DNA of 5,903 bases. It comes from Pseudomonadota bacterium. GTDB taxonomy: Bacteria > Pseudomonadota > Alphaproteobacteria > Rhizobiales > Afifellaceae. The position numbers and the translations under genes were made by a program. The stretch spans positions 1 through 5,903 of the forward strand of contig JAEZEK010000036.1 in the NCBI GenBank assembly GCA_023417735.1, given 5' to 3'. Under the pieces are notes generated by a model. The model was given only the letters and a program-made list of their open reading frames with translations. It searched no databases and was not told where the DNA came from. Of this stretch, positions 1-5,903 are shown in pieces (the first letter of the stretch is position 1; the number at the start of each line of letters is the position of its first letter).

Positions 1-542
1 CGCCAATGCTGCGTCTCGTAGACGATGCCCGTCATCACGAACAGGAACACGGACAGGTTGATGACTGCGATCGCGAGGTCCTCGTCGAGCCGGCGGAGCC
101 GGTAGCGACGGCGGAACCGCGCAATGAGCTGGTATGTGTAGAGAAGCCGGAGCGTTCTCAGCACGCGCAGGAAGCCGGCGCCCTCGCCCGCGATCGGGGC
201 GAGGAAGGACAGGATGGCGACGATGTCCGCGACGGTGGAGATATGGCCGAAATCCCGGACGCGATTCCGGCTGATCGCGAGCCGCGCGAGGAAGTCCGCG
301 AGGATCACGAGCCCGAGCACGACGTCGACCACCTCGAACGCGTCGTAGCGCGGCAGGAACGAGGTCACGATGATGAAGATCACCGTCGCGACGTCGAAGA
401 CGAGGATGCCGTTGCGGAAATGGTCGCTCCGGCGGCTGCTGCCCTCGTAGAGTTCGCGTATGCGGGCGCGCCAGTCGGGCTTGCGCCCGCGCGGCCGCGA
501 TGCCCCGGCCGGCGTCCGTCCGTCGACGCTGCTGTCGCTCAA
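1..542 (-). CDS. Voltage-sensor ion transporter/potassium channel family protein, N-terminal part (C-terminus beyond left edge)
   Basis: This is the first 180 residues of an inner-membrane channel of the Ion_trans (PF00520) type, probably a bacterial voltage-gated or Kv-like cation channel. Reading the complement shows a basic cytoplasmic N-terminus (residues 1-44), then S1 (about 45-63), S2 (about 70-90, with D83), S3 (about 103-118, with D106) and an S4-like segment (124-146). The S4 segment has arginines at every third position in FLRVLRTLRLLY, followed by a basic linker (RFRRRYRLRR). S5 begins near 155 and ends in GIVYETQHW at the window edge. The pore loop and selectivity filter lie outside, so ion specificity cannot be read. 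I chose the TTG at 542-540 because it overlaps the stop of the upstream cyclase gene (TTGA) and gives a sensible soluble leader. No strong ribosome site is visible, so translational coupling is likely. The frame stays open further upstream, and no ATG lies before S4. Confidence 0.8.
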   Translation of the reverse strand, partial: MSDSSVDGRTPAGASRPRGRKPDWRARIRELYEGSSRRSDHFRNGILVFDVATVIFIIVTSFLPRYDAFEVVDVVLGLVILADFLARLAISRNRVRDFGHISTVADIVAILSFLAPIAGEGAGFLRVLRTLRLLYTYQLIARFRRRYRLRRLDEDLAIAVINLSVFLFVMTGIVYETQHW

Positions 543-1498
543 GGCGCGGTCGGCCGCATCACGCCGTGCTCGTCCCGCTTCAGCGGGTTCTTCTGGATCG
601 GAAGCGGCGCGCCGGGCATCTCGTCGATGGATATGCCGTGCGGCCAGTCGGACGGCGCGATCGCGACGTAGCGCGCGTATCCGCCGGTGCCGCCGAGGGG
701 CTTGGCGAACCCGATCACCACGAGCGCCCCGGACTCCGGCACCTGGTCGAGATTGGCGACGCCCTCGGCCTGGGCGTAGTGATTGTGCATGAGCCAGTAC
801 TCGCCCTCGAGCGTGGGCGTCGTGTCGGTGTCGAGCGGCTCGTGCCCGTGGAACAGGATCCTGCGCTCGCCGTGCAGGAACTTCAGGGCATCGAGGGAGA
901 CGCCCGGGAAGGCCTTCGCTCCGAACGCTTCCGGGTCGTCCCACTTCTTCGACCAGTCGGACCGGACCATGACGACCGCGCCTTCGGGGATGCGCCCGTG
1001 CGCGGATTCCCAGGCTTCGACGTCCGCGACCTGCAGGTGGTAGTCGGCCTTCTCGGCCACCTTGCCGGAGATGTCGATGACGACGAGCGGCCGGATGGCG
1101 TAGGTCGCCGGGATGTCCGAAATGGTGGCGCCCATCGGCTCCCAATGCGCCGGCGGGTCGAGCTGCGTTCCGTACTGGTCGGTCGGCAGGTCGTAGGCGG
1201 TGGCGACGAAGCCGTGCCGCTCGTAGGTGAACGCGTCGCCGGCCTTGACGTAGCCTTCGATATCCTTGCCTGCGACCGCCGCCCTGAACCGCGCCTTGCC
1301 AAAGCCCGGCCAGACCGCCTGCGTCGGCGAGAACGCGTGGGTCAGGTCGATGTACTTCGCGGACTTGAAGATCTCGTCGTAGGCGCGCCACAGCGAAGAG
1401 GGCTGCTCGGACGCATTCTGCGCCATCGCCGCCTGGTGCGGCGCCAAAGCGAGCGTTGCGGCGAGCATGAGGCAGGGGCGCAGGGTGGCAAGGCGCAT
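539..1498 (-). CDS. Secreted cyclase-family protein (kynurenine formamidase/isatin hydrolase-like metal-dependent hydrolase)
   Basis: This 319-residue protein belongs to the cyclase fold (PF04199), a family of metal-dependent amidohydrolases that includes kynurenine formamidase KynB and isatin hydrolase. An apparent Sec signal peptide (basic residues R2 and R7, hydrophobic core about 10-20, AMA before residue 27) predicts a periplasmic location. Family landmarks are IDLTHAFSP with VWPGFG (about 50-67), the metal-site region TDQYGTQLDPPAHW (106-119), MVRSDWSKKW (177-186), LFHGHEPLDTD (215-225) and LMHNHYAQAEGVANLD (236-251, containing H238, H240 and E245). The usual HxGTHxDxPxH signature reads QxGTQxDxPxH here: two His are Gln, while D114 and H118 remain. 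The substrate is unknown. The start is well supported by GGAGGAGGAG just upstream of the ATG. The gene's stop overlaps the channel gene, which suggests one transcript. It lies 141 bp from mgtC and may have its own promoter. Confidence 0.88.
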   Translation of the reverse strand: MRLATLRPCLMLAATLALAPHQAAMAQNASEQPSSLWRAYDEIFKSAKYIDLTHAFSPTQAVWPGFGKARFRAAVAGKDIEGYVKAGDAFTYERHGFVATAYDLPTDQYGTQLDPPAHWEPMGATISDIPATYAIRPLVVIDISGKVAEKADYHLQVADVEAWESAHGRIPEGAVVMVRSDWSKKWDDPEAFGAKAFPGVSLDALKFLHGERRILFHGHEPLDTDTTPTLEGEYWLMHNHYAQAEGVANLDQVPESGALVVIGFAKPLGGTGGYARYVAIAPSDWPHGISIDEMPGAPLPIQKNPLKRDEHGVMRPTAP

Positions 1499-1639
1499 CG
1501 ACTCTCCTCCTCCGGTCCCGGACGGCAGCGGTGCGGCCGCGGAGCGTCGAGTTTAGCCGCGCGCACTCCGCCATGCCATCCGCGCTCGCCGCCCATCCTT
1601 CGGCCCCGCTCTCGGCTTCGGCGATCGGGACGCCCGCGG
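1499..1639. other. Intergenic gap between mgtC-like gene and cyclase gene
   Basis: This 141-bp GC-rich gap separates the end of the mgtC-like gene from the start of the cyclase gene, both on the minus strand. It holds the cyclase Shine-Dalgarno purine run (about 1503-1514 on the complement). A weak -10-like TAAACT lies on the minus strand around 1550-1555, with no convincing -35. I found no hairpin followed by a T-run, so no intrinsic terminator can be called. Read-through from the marR/mgtC transcript is possible. Confidence 0.4.
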
Positions 1640-2116
1640 TCACTTCCGCCCGGCCGCCCGCTCGACGAAGCGAAGGCCGACGATGACGAAGAGGCCCAGC
1701 ACCGCCGCAAGGAAGCCGATCCCGAAATAGCCGAGCCCGGCCGCCACGCCGAGCGAGCCGGCAAGCCACATGCCGGCTCCCGTCGTGAGGCCCCTCACCT
1801 CGCCCCGGCCCTGGATGATCGCGCCTGCCGCGAGGAATGCGACGCCGGCGGTGACGGCCTCGATCACGCGGACGGGATCGGCCCGGACGCTGTCGTCCCG
1901 GATGACCTCGCTCATCACGATCTCGAGCGTGAGCACCGTGAAGACCGCCGCGGCGAGCGCGGTCAGGACGTGCGTCCGCAGTCCGGCCGGCCGTGCGCGC
2001 CATTCGCGATCGATGCCGATCAGCGCGCCGAGCAGCGCGGCCACGACGAGGCGGAGCACGATCGCGTCGGGCGGCAAGTGGGTCTCGCCGAGTGCGCTCG
2101 CAAGAAGGTCATCCAT
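1640..2116 (-). CDS. Short MgtC/SapB-family membrane protein
   Basis: A 158-residue integral inner-membrane protein matching the membrane domain of the MgtC/SapB family (PF02308). Known members include Salmonella MgtC, linked to Mg2+ limitation and control of ATP synthase, but many short homologues have no known role. About five hydrophobic segments are visible (roughly 18-36, 46-65, 86-101, 112-130, 131-150). Family motifs are GIDREWRARPAGLRTH (34-49) and GVAFLAAGAI with VRGLTTGAGMWLAG (91-120). It ends right after the last helix, so the C-terminal cytoplasmic (ACT-like) domain of longer MgtC proteins (about 220-230 residues) is absent. I prefer the ATG at 2116, because a GGGAGG-like site lies about 11 bases upstream. 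An ATG at 2134 would add six residues but has a poorer site. The first 8 bases overlap the end of the marR gene, which implies coupled translation and a shared transcript. Confidence 0.87.
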   Translation of the reverse strand: MDDLLASALGETHLPPDAIVLRLVVAALLGALIGIDREWRARPAGLRTHVLTALAAAVFTVLTLEIVMSEVIRDDSVRADPVRVIEAVTAGVAFLAAGAIIQGRGEVRGLTTGAGMWLAGSLGVAAGLGYFGIGFLAAVLGLFVIVGLRFVERAAGRK

Positions 2117-2657
2117 TCTGGCCCGCCCTCCCATCCTTGCCGTGCGGCGCAGGGCCCGGCGCCGCTCCCGGCGACGGGCTCTCCCGCCCCCGGCCGCGCG
2201 CCGCGATCTCCAGCAGGCCGGCGAGCTTCAACAGGCTCTCGGCAAGCATGTTCCGCTCCTCCGCCTGCAGCGTTGAGAAAGCCGCCACGAAGCGCTCCGG
2301 AAGCAGGGGCGGTGCCGCGGAAAGGACATCGCGGCCGGCAGCCGTGAGCCTGGCGTGGACGATGCGCCGGTCGGCTCCCGAGCGGTAGCGCTCCACCAGC
2401 TTCCGCGCCTCGAGCTTGTCGAGAACGGTGACGACCGTTGCGGCGCTGAGGTCGGCGTGGGCGGAGAGCGCGCCGGTGGTGACCTCCCCGAGCGAGGCGA
2501 TGGCTCTCAGCACGACGAACTGGGGGATGGTCAGGCCGAGGCTGCGCTCGATCTCCTTCGACCGGATGTCGAGCACGCGCGCGATCCGCCTCAATCCCTT
2601 GTGGAGGGCATGCACTTCGTCCGGAAGTTCGCCTTCGCCTGATGCCGTTTCGCTCAT
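2109..2657 (-). CDS. MarR-family winged helix-turn-helix transcriptional regulator
   Basis: A cytoplasmic dimeric DNA-binding regulator of the MarR family, 182 residues from the ATG at 2657. A TTG at 2681 would give 190 residues; neither start has a strong ribosome site. From the longer start, the dimerisation helix is about 21-48, followed by GLTIPQFVVLRAIASLGEVT (49-68). The recognition helix-turn-helix (about 69-98) carries ADLSAATVVTVLDKLE, and the beta wing YRSGADRRIVHARLT (99-113) has the DRR motif typical of the family. The last 25-30 residues are a Gly/Pro/Ser-rich, probably disordered tail that overlaps the mgtC-like gene. The gene is divergent from the NAGGN genes, and MarR genes are known neighbours of such loci in other proteobacteria. 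It probably controls asnO-ngg and itself through the palindrome at 2704-2715. Its ligand or signal cannot be read from the sequence. Confidence 0.9.
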   Translation of the reverse strand: MSETASGEGELPDEVHALHKGLRRIARVLDIRSKEIERSLGLTIPQFVVLRAIASLGEVTTGALSAHADLSAATVVTVLDKLEARKLVERYRSGADRRIVHARLTAAGRDVLSAAPPLLPERFVAAFSTLQAEERNMLAESLLKLAGLLEIAARGRGRESPSPGAAPGPAPHGKDGRAGQNG

Positions 2658-2673
2658 TTCCCGTGCAACCAAA

Positions 2674-2716
2674 TTGGCCAAACCGAGTTTCGCCTGCTAA
2701 TCCTTAGAGCTCTAAT
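2674..2716 (+). promoter_or_regulatory. Candidate promoter region for the asnO-ngg operon
   Basis: Two sigma-70-like arrangements are visible upstream of the start at 2752. One is TTGGCC (2674-2679), 16 bases, then GCTAAT (2696-2701). The other is TTTCGC (2688-2693), 17 bases, then TCTAAT (2711-2716, five of six matches to TATAAT). The second has the better -10 but a poor -35. This stretch is clearly richer in A+T than the surrounding genes. Either -10 lies in or beside the palindrome at 2704-2715, as expected for control by a bound repressor. This is inferred from sequence only. Confidence 0.35.
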
Positions 2717-2717
2717 C
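2697..2717. promoter_or_regulatory. Candidate MarR operator: perfect 12-bp palindrome with an extra half-site
   Basis: TTAGAGCTCTAA at 2704-2715 is a perfect 12-bp inverted repeat in the short divergent region between marR and asnO. A third half-site, CTAA at 2697-2700, sits just upstream, so CTAA, TTAG and CTAA alternate in 19 bases. The hexamer CTAATC occurs at 2697-2702 and again at 2712-2717. MarR dimers commonly bind short palindromes of this kind between divergent promoters. Assignment to the adjacent MarR protein is an inference from position and symmetry. Confidence 0.55.
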
Positions 2718-2751
2718 ATCTGGAACGGCAGAGAGGAAGAACCAGCCCCTC

Positions 2752-4526
2752 ATGTGTGGTCTTTGCGGCGAAGTGCGATTCGATGGCAGTGCGGCCGACG
2801 CGGCGGTCGTGACGAAGATGGGCGAGGCGCTCGCGCCGCGCGGTCCGGACGGGGTCGGTCTCGTCATGCACGGGCGGACCTGCTTCGGGCACCGGCGCCT
2901 CAAGATCATCGACCTGTCGAACCGCTCAGAACAGCCGATGGTGGACCCGCATCTCGGTCTGACGGGCGTCTTCAACGGCTGCATCTACAATTATCCGCAG
3001 CTCCGATCCGAGCTCGAGGGCAAGGGCTATTCCTTCTTCTCCTCGGGCGACACAGAGGTGATCCTGAAGGCGTGGCACGCCTGGGGCGCGAACTGCGTCG
3101 ACCGCTTCCACGGCATGTTCGCCTTCGTCATCAACGAGCGCGATACCGGCCGGGTCGTGATGGCGCGCGACCGGTTCGGCATCAAGCCGCTCTATTATTC
3201 TGAAGGGAACGGCCGGCTCCGGTTCGCCTCGACGCTTCCGGCGCTGCTGGCCGGCGGCGGCGTCGACACGGCCGTCGATCGCGTCGCGCTCCACCATTAC
3301 ATGACCTTCACGCGGTGGTGCCGGCGCCGCGGACGATCCTCGCGGGCGTCCGCAAGCTGCCGCCGGCCACGATCCGCATCGTCGAGCCCGATGGGCGCAC
3401 GAAGGACCGGCTCTACTGGGCGCCGGACTACGAGCGTACCGCCGACGAGATCCGGCTGCCCGCCGAGGAGTGGCGCGACCGCACGCTCGCCGCGCTGCGC
3501 ACCGCGGTCGAGCGCCGCATGGTCGCGGACGTCTCGGTCGGCGTGCTCCTCTCCGGCGGCGTGGATTCCAGCGTCATCGTCGGCCTGCTCGCCGAGATGG
3601 GACAGAGCGACCTGATGACCTTCTCGGTCGGCTTCGAGGAGGCCCACGGCGAGAAGGGCGACGAATTCCTCTATTCCGATCTGATCGCCGAGCGCTTCGG
3701 CACGCGCCACCACAAAATCTTCGTGCCCTCCGATCGGCTCCTCGACGCCCTGCCGGGCACGATCGGCGCGATGTCGGAGCCGATGGTCTCCTACGACAAT
3801 GTCGGCTTCTACCTCCTCTCGCAGGAGGTTTCGAAGCACGTGAAGGTCGTGCAGTCCGGCCAGGGCGCCGACGAGGTTTTCGGCGGCTATCACTGGTACC
3901 CGCCGCTCGCCAGCTCCAACGACCCCGTTTCCGACTATGCCAGGGCCTTCTTCGACCGCGACCACGCGACGCTCGGCCGGCAGCTCGGCCCGGACTGGCT
4001 CGTCGAGGAGGATGTCAGCCGCGACTTCGTGGCAGCGCATTTCGCCCGCGCCGGCGCGACCGGCTCGGTGGACAAGGCTCTGCGCATCGACACGCAGGTC
4101 ATGCTGGTCGAGGACCCGGTCAAGCGCGTCGACAACATGACCATGGCCTGGGGGCTGGAGGCGCGCGTGCCCTTCCTCGACCACGAGCTGGTCGAGCTCG
4201 CCGCGCGCATCCCGCCCGAACACAAGCTCGCGCAGGGCGGCAAGGGGGTCCTGAAGGACGTCGCCCGCATGGTCGTGCCGAGCGAGGTGATCGACCGGAA
4301 GAAGGGCTACTTCCCGGTCCCTGCCCTGAAATACCTGCGGGGACCCTATCTGGAGCTCGTCCGCGACGCGCTCCGCTCGCAGGCCGCCCGGGAGCGCGGC
4401 CTGTTCCGGCAGGATTATCTGGAGACGCTGTTCGCCGCCCCGACCGAGCACATCACGCCGCTGCGCGGCTCGGAGCTTTGGCAGGTGGCACTGCTCGAGC
4501 TCTGGCTGCAGACGAACGACATCTGA
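2752..4526 (+). pseudogene. asnO: N-acetylglutaminylglutamine amidotransferase (asparagine synthetase-like, AsnO type), interrupted by a one-base frameshift
   Basis: This cytoplasmic enzyme amidates the C-terminal carboxylate of N-acetylglutaminylglutamine, using glutamine nitrogen and ATP, to finish the osmoprotectant NAGGN. The reading frame from 2752 is correct to about 3309; the rest (3312-4526) is one frame away. Restoring one C (TTC-CAC at 3307-3311) gives 591 residues, about the family length. The N-terminal class II glutaminase domain has nucleophile C2 (MCGLCG), HRRL (47-50), NGCIYN (75-80), SSGDTE (97-102) and ARDRFGIKPLYY (138-149). The synthetase domain has the PP-loop SGGVDS (268-273), SGQGADEVFGGY (369-380) and MAWGLEARVPFLDH (465-478). 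Without correction the first frame ends at 3617 with an unrelated Arg/Ser-rich tail, and the second has only a GTG (3315) with no ribosome site. A purine-rich GAGAGGAAGA (2731-2740) precedes the ATG at a long spacing. Whether this is a real mutation or a sequencing error cannot be decided here. Confidence 0.9.
3307..3312 (+). other. asnO: Frameshift point in asnO (apparent single C deletion)
   Basis: Up to TTC (3307-3309, residue F186) the upstream frame encodes ...LHHYMTF. From 3312 a different frame encodes AVVPAPRTILAGVRKLPPAT. Adding one C between 3309 and 3310 creates TTC CAC and joins them as MTFHAVVPAPRT, the form I recall for this family. No slippery heptamer or obvious stimulatory hairpin is visible, so programmed frameshifting is unlikely. 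Confidence 0.85.
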
Positions 4527-4533
4527 GGGGGGG
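4525..4533 (+). promoter_or_regulatory. Ribosome binding site of ngg, overlapping the asnO stop
   Basis: The asnO stop TGA (4524-4526) runs directly into seven G residues (4527-4533), giving TGAGGGG followed by more G before the ATG at 4536. GAGG sits about seven bases from the start, a good Shine-Dalgarno position. Ribosomes ending asnO would be placed right at this site, so ngg translation is probably coupled to asnO translation. Confidence 0.6.
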
Positions 4534-4535
4534 CG

Positions 4536-5903
4536 ATGTCAGGACCGACGGGGACGCGCACGGGGCGGAGTGCGCAGGGCCGCCGGCTGCGCCGCATGCG
4601 GGCGGACGGTTGGCAGCCGACCTACGGCACCGAGATCGAGGGCGAGCCGCAGGGTGCGAACGCCTGCCTCGATTGCGGCTGGGGCCGGCTGATCTTCGCA
4701 CAGACCTTCGAGGATCCCGGCCGGCTCATCGAGGAGATCCGCGACGAAGCGATCGACCGGCGCGACATCGCCGTCTACGTCCGCGATCCGCACGTGCTCC
4801 TCGCGCTCGCCCCGCAGGAGCTCTTTCTCGACCCCTCGCACACCTACCGGCTCGATCTCGCGACCTACCGGACGGGCCGCCGCCCGCGGCGCGGCTTCCA
4901 GGTCCGGCGTCTCGCCTCGGCGCAGGACGCCGAGGCGGTGAACCGCATCTACGCGGCGCGCAACATGGTGCCCGTCCCGCCCGAGTTCTTCTGGTCGCGG
5001 CACGACAACCGCTCGATCGTGTATCTCGTCGCCGAGGATGCCGTGAACGGCGAGATCATCGGGACGGTGACCGGCGTCGACCATTTCCGCGCCTTCCGGG
5101 ATCGCGAGCGCGGCGCCTCGCTCTGGTGCCTCGCGGTCGACCCGCAGGCCTCCCATCCCGGCATCGGGGAGGCGCTCGTCCGGCAGCTCGCGGACCACAT
5201 GAAGACCAGGGGGGCGGCCTATGTCGACCTCTCGGTCATGCACGACAACGCGCATGCGATCGCGCTCTACCAGAAGCTCGGCTTCCGCCGAATTCCGTTC
5301 TTCTCCGTGAAGCGCAAGAACCCGATCAACGAGCGGCTCTTCACCGGCCCCGAACGCGACGAGGGCCTCAATCCCTACGCCCGCATCATCGTCGACGAGG
5401 CCCGCCGGCGCGGCATCCACGTCCACATCACGGATGCGGAGGGCGGGTTCTTCCGGCTGACCTATGGCGGCCGGTCCATCCATTGCCGCGAAAGCCTGTC
5501 CGAGCTCACCTCGGCCATCGCGATGTCGATCTGCGACGACAAGGCGGTCACGCGCCGGATCGTCTCGGCCGCGGGCGTGAGTGTGCCGGAGCAGATCGAG
5601 GCGGGCGATCCCGACGAGGTCGAAGCCTTCCTGGAGAAGCACGGCAAGCTCGTGGTCAAGCCCGCCCGCGGCGAGCAGGGCCGCGGCGTCGCCGTCGGCC
5701 TGGACACGATCGAGGACGTTATGAAGGCGATCGAGACGGCACGCTCGATCTCGGACCGGGTTGTGATCGAATCCTACGTCGAAGGCGAGGACCTGCGCCT
5801 CATCGTCATCGACTACCGGGTCGTAGCCGCCGCGATCCGCCGGCCGGCCCGCATCGTGGGGGACGGGCGCTCGACCGTGCGCACGCTCATCGAGCACCAG
5901 AGC
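4536..5903 (+). CDS. ngg: N-acetylglutaminylglutamine synthetase (GNAT plus ATP-grasp), C-terminus beyond right edge
   Basis: This is the first 456 residues of the cytoplasmic enzyme that makes N-acetylglutaminylglutamine, the dipeptide precursor of NAGGN. Family members have about 580 residues, so the end of the ATP-grasp domain is missing here. The N-terminal region (1-115) carries the ACLDCGWGRL motif with C44 and C47. A GNAT acetyltransferase domain follows (about 120-260), with LWCLAVDPQASHPGIGEALV (197-216) forming the acetyl-CoA binding strand and loop, and ALYQKLGFRR (243-252) near its end. The ATP-grasp domain starts near 325. It shows KLVVKPARGEQGRGVAVG (371-388) as the nucleotide loop, VIESYVEGEDLRLIVID (410-426) and VVAAAIRRPARIVGDG (429-444), resembling the cyanophycin synthetase/GshF branch. 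The ATG is well placed behind a purine-rich site. An M42-type peptidase often follows in such loci, but it would lie outside this window. Confidence 0.93.
   Translation, partial: MSGPTGTRTGRSAQGRRLRRMRADGWQPTYGTEIEGEPQGANACLDCGWGRLIFAQTFEDPGRLIEEIRDEAIDRRDIAVYVRDPHVLLALAPQELFLDPSHTYRLDLATYRTGRRPRRGFQVRRLASAQDAEAVNRIYAARNMVPVPPEFFWSRHDNRSIVYLVAEDAVNGEIIGTVTGVDHFRAFRDRERGASLWCLAVDPQASHPGIGEALVRQLADHMKTRGAAYVDLSVMHDNAHAIALYQKLGFRRIPFFSVKRKNPINERLFTGPERDEGLNPYARIIVDEARRRGIHVHITDAEGGFFRLTYGGRSIHCRESLSELTSAIAMSICDDKAVTRRIVSAAGVSVPEQIEAGDPDEVEAFLEKHGKLVVKPARGEQGRGVAVGLDTIEDVMKAIETARSISDRVVIESYVEGEDLRLIVIDYRVVAAAIRRPARIVGDGRSTVRTLIEHQS

Noticed and set aside
1511..1522. TCCGG-TC-CCGGA inverted repeat upstream of the cyclase gene as a terminator or operator.
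   Set aside because: The loop is only two bases, the stem is five bases, and no T-run follows; this is expected by chance in GC-rich sequence.
500..2347. A very long plus-strand open frame (about 615 codons) opposite the cyclase, mgtC-like and marR genes.
   Set aside because: It spans three well-recognised minus-strand genes and their gap, its product is Arg/Gly/Asp-rich with no recognisable domain, and such antisense frames are expected in GC-rich DNA.
2669..2681. Overlapping short palindromes CCAAATTGG and TTGGCCAA near the marR start as a second operator.
   Set aside because: They are only 8-9 bp, do not share the TTAG/CTAA half-site, and may lie within the marR coding region if the TTG start is used.
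3310..3617. Continuation of the first asnO frame past the frameshift as a genuine C-terminal domain, or the second part as an independent gene starting at GTG 3315.
   Set aside because: The tail is Arg/Ser-rich out-of-frame translation of the synthetase domain, and the GTG has no ribosome site. One missing base explains everything.
4527..4533. Run of seven G residues as a phase-variation tract.
   Set aside because: It lies between genes and serves as the ngg ribosome site; length changes would not shift a coding frame, and seven G is unremarkable at this GC content.
4539..5897. A 452-codon minus-strand open frame opposite ngg, and a 384-codon one (3297-4451) opposite asnO.
   Set aside because: Both are antisense to genes with clear family motifs and have shadow-like composition; there is no ribosome site or domain to support them.

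Overview
The window is about two thirds G+C, with strong GC bias at third codon positions and occasional TTG starts. The gene content points to an alphaproteobacterium, most likely of the Rhizobiales/Hyphomicrobiales type. This placement is an inference from composition and protein flavour, because no rRNA or other marker gene is present. Coding density is very high: the only real gaps are 141 bp (1499-1639) and about 70-95 bp (the divergent promoter region upstream of 2752). There are no tRNAs, rRNAs, CRISPR arrays, insertion sequences or phage genes.

The right half (2752-5903, plus strand) is the biosynthetic core of the osmoprotectant dipeptide N-acetylglutaminylglutamine amide (NAGGN). 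The first gene is an asparagine-synthetase-like amidotransferase (asnO type). It is followed 9 bp later by the N-acetylglutaminylglutamine synthetase (ngg type: N-terminal region, GNAT domain, ATP-grasp domain), which runs off the right edge. In the expected pathway Ngg makes acetylated Gln-Gln and AsnO amidates its C-terminus with glutamine nitrogen. The asnO gene as given carries a one-base deletion near 3309, which splits it into two frames. Restoring one C gives a continuous 591-residue protein with all expected motifs.

The left half is on the minus strand. Divergent from asnO is a MarR-family regulator, which overlaps the start of a short MgtC/SapB-like membrane protein. The intergenic region between marR and asnO holds a perfect 12-bp palindrome (2704-2715) inside a set of alternating CTAA/TTAG half-sites, a good candidate operator for the MarR protein. 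After a 141-bp gap comes a secreted cyclase-family (PF04199, kynurenine formamidase-like) metalloenzyme with altered metal-ligand residues. Its stop codon overlaps the TTG start of a voltage-sensor ion channel that runs off the left edge.

The whole reads as an osmotic or ionic stress neighbourhood: compatible-solute synthesis under a divergent MarR regulator, with an MgtC-like protein probably in the regulator's transcript and an ion channel nearby. The NAGGN pathway itself is described. The points worth checking are the frameshift, the operator architecture, the MarR-MgtC link and the ligand-substituted cyclase.
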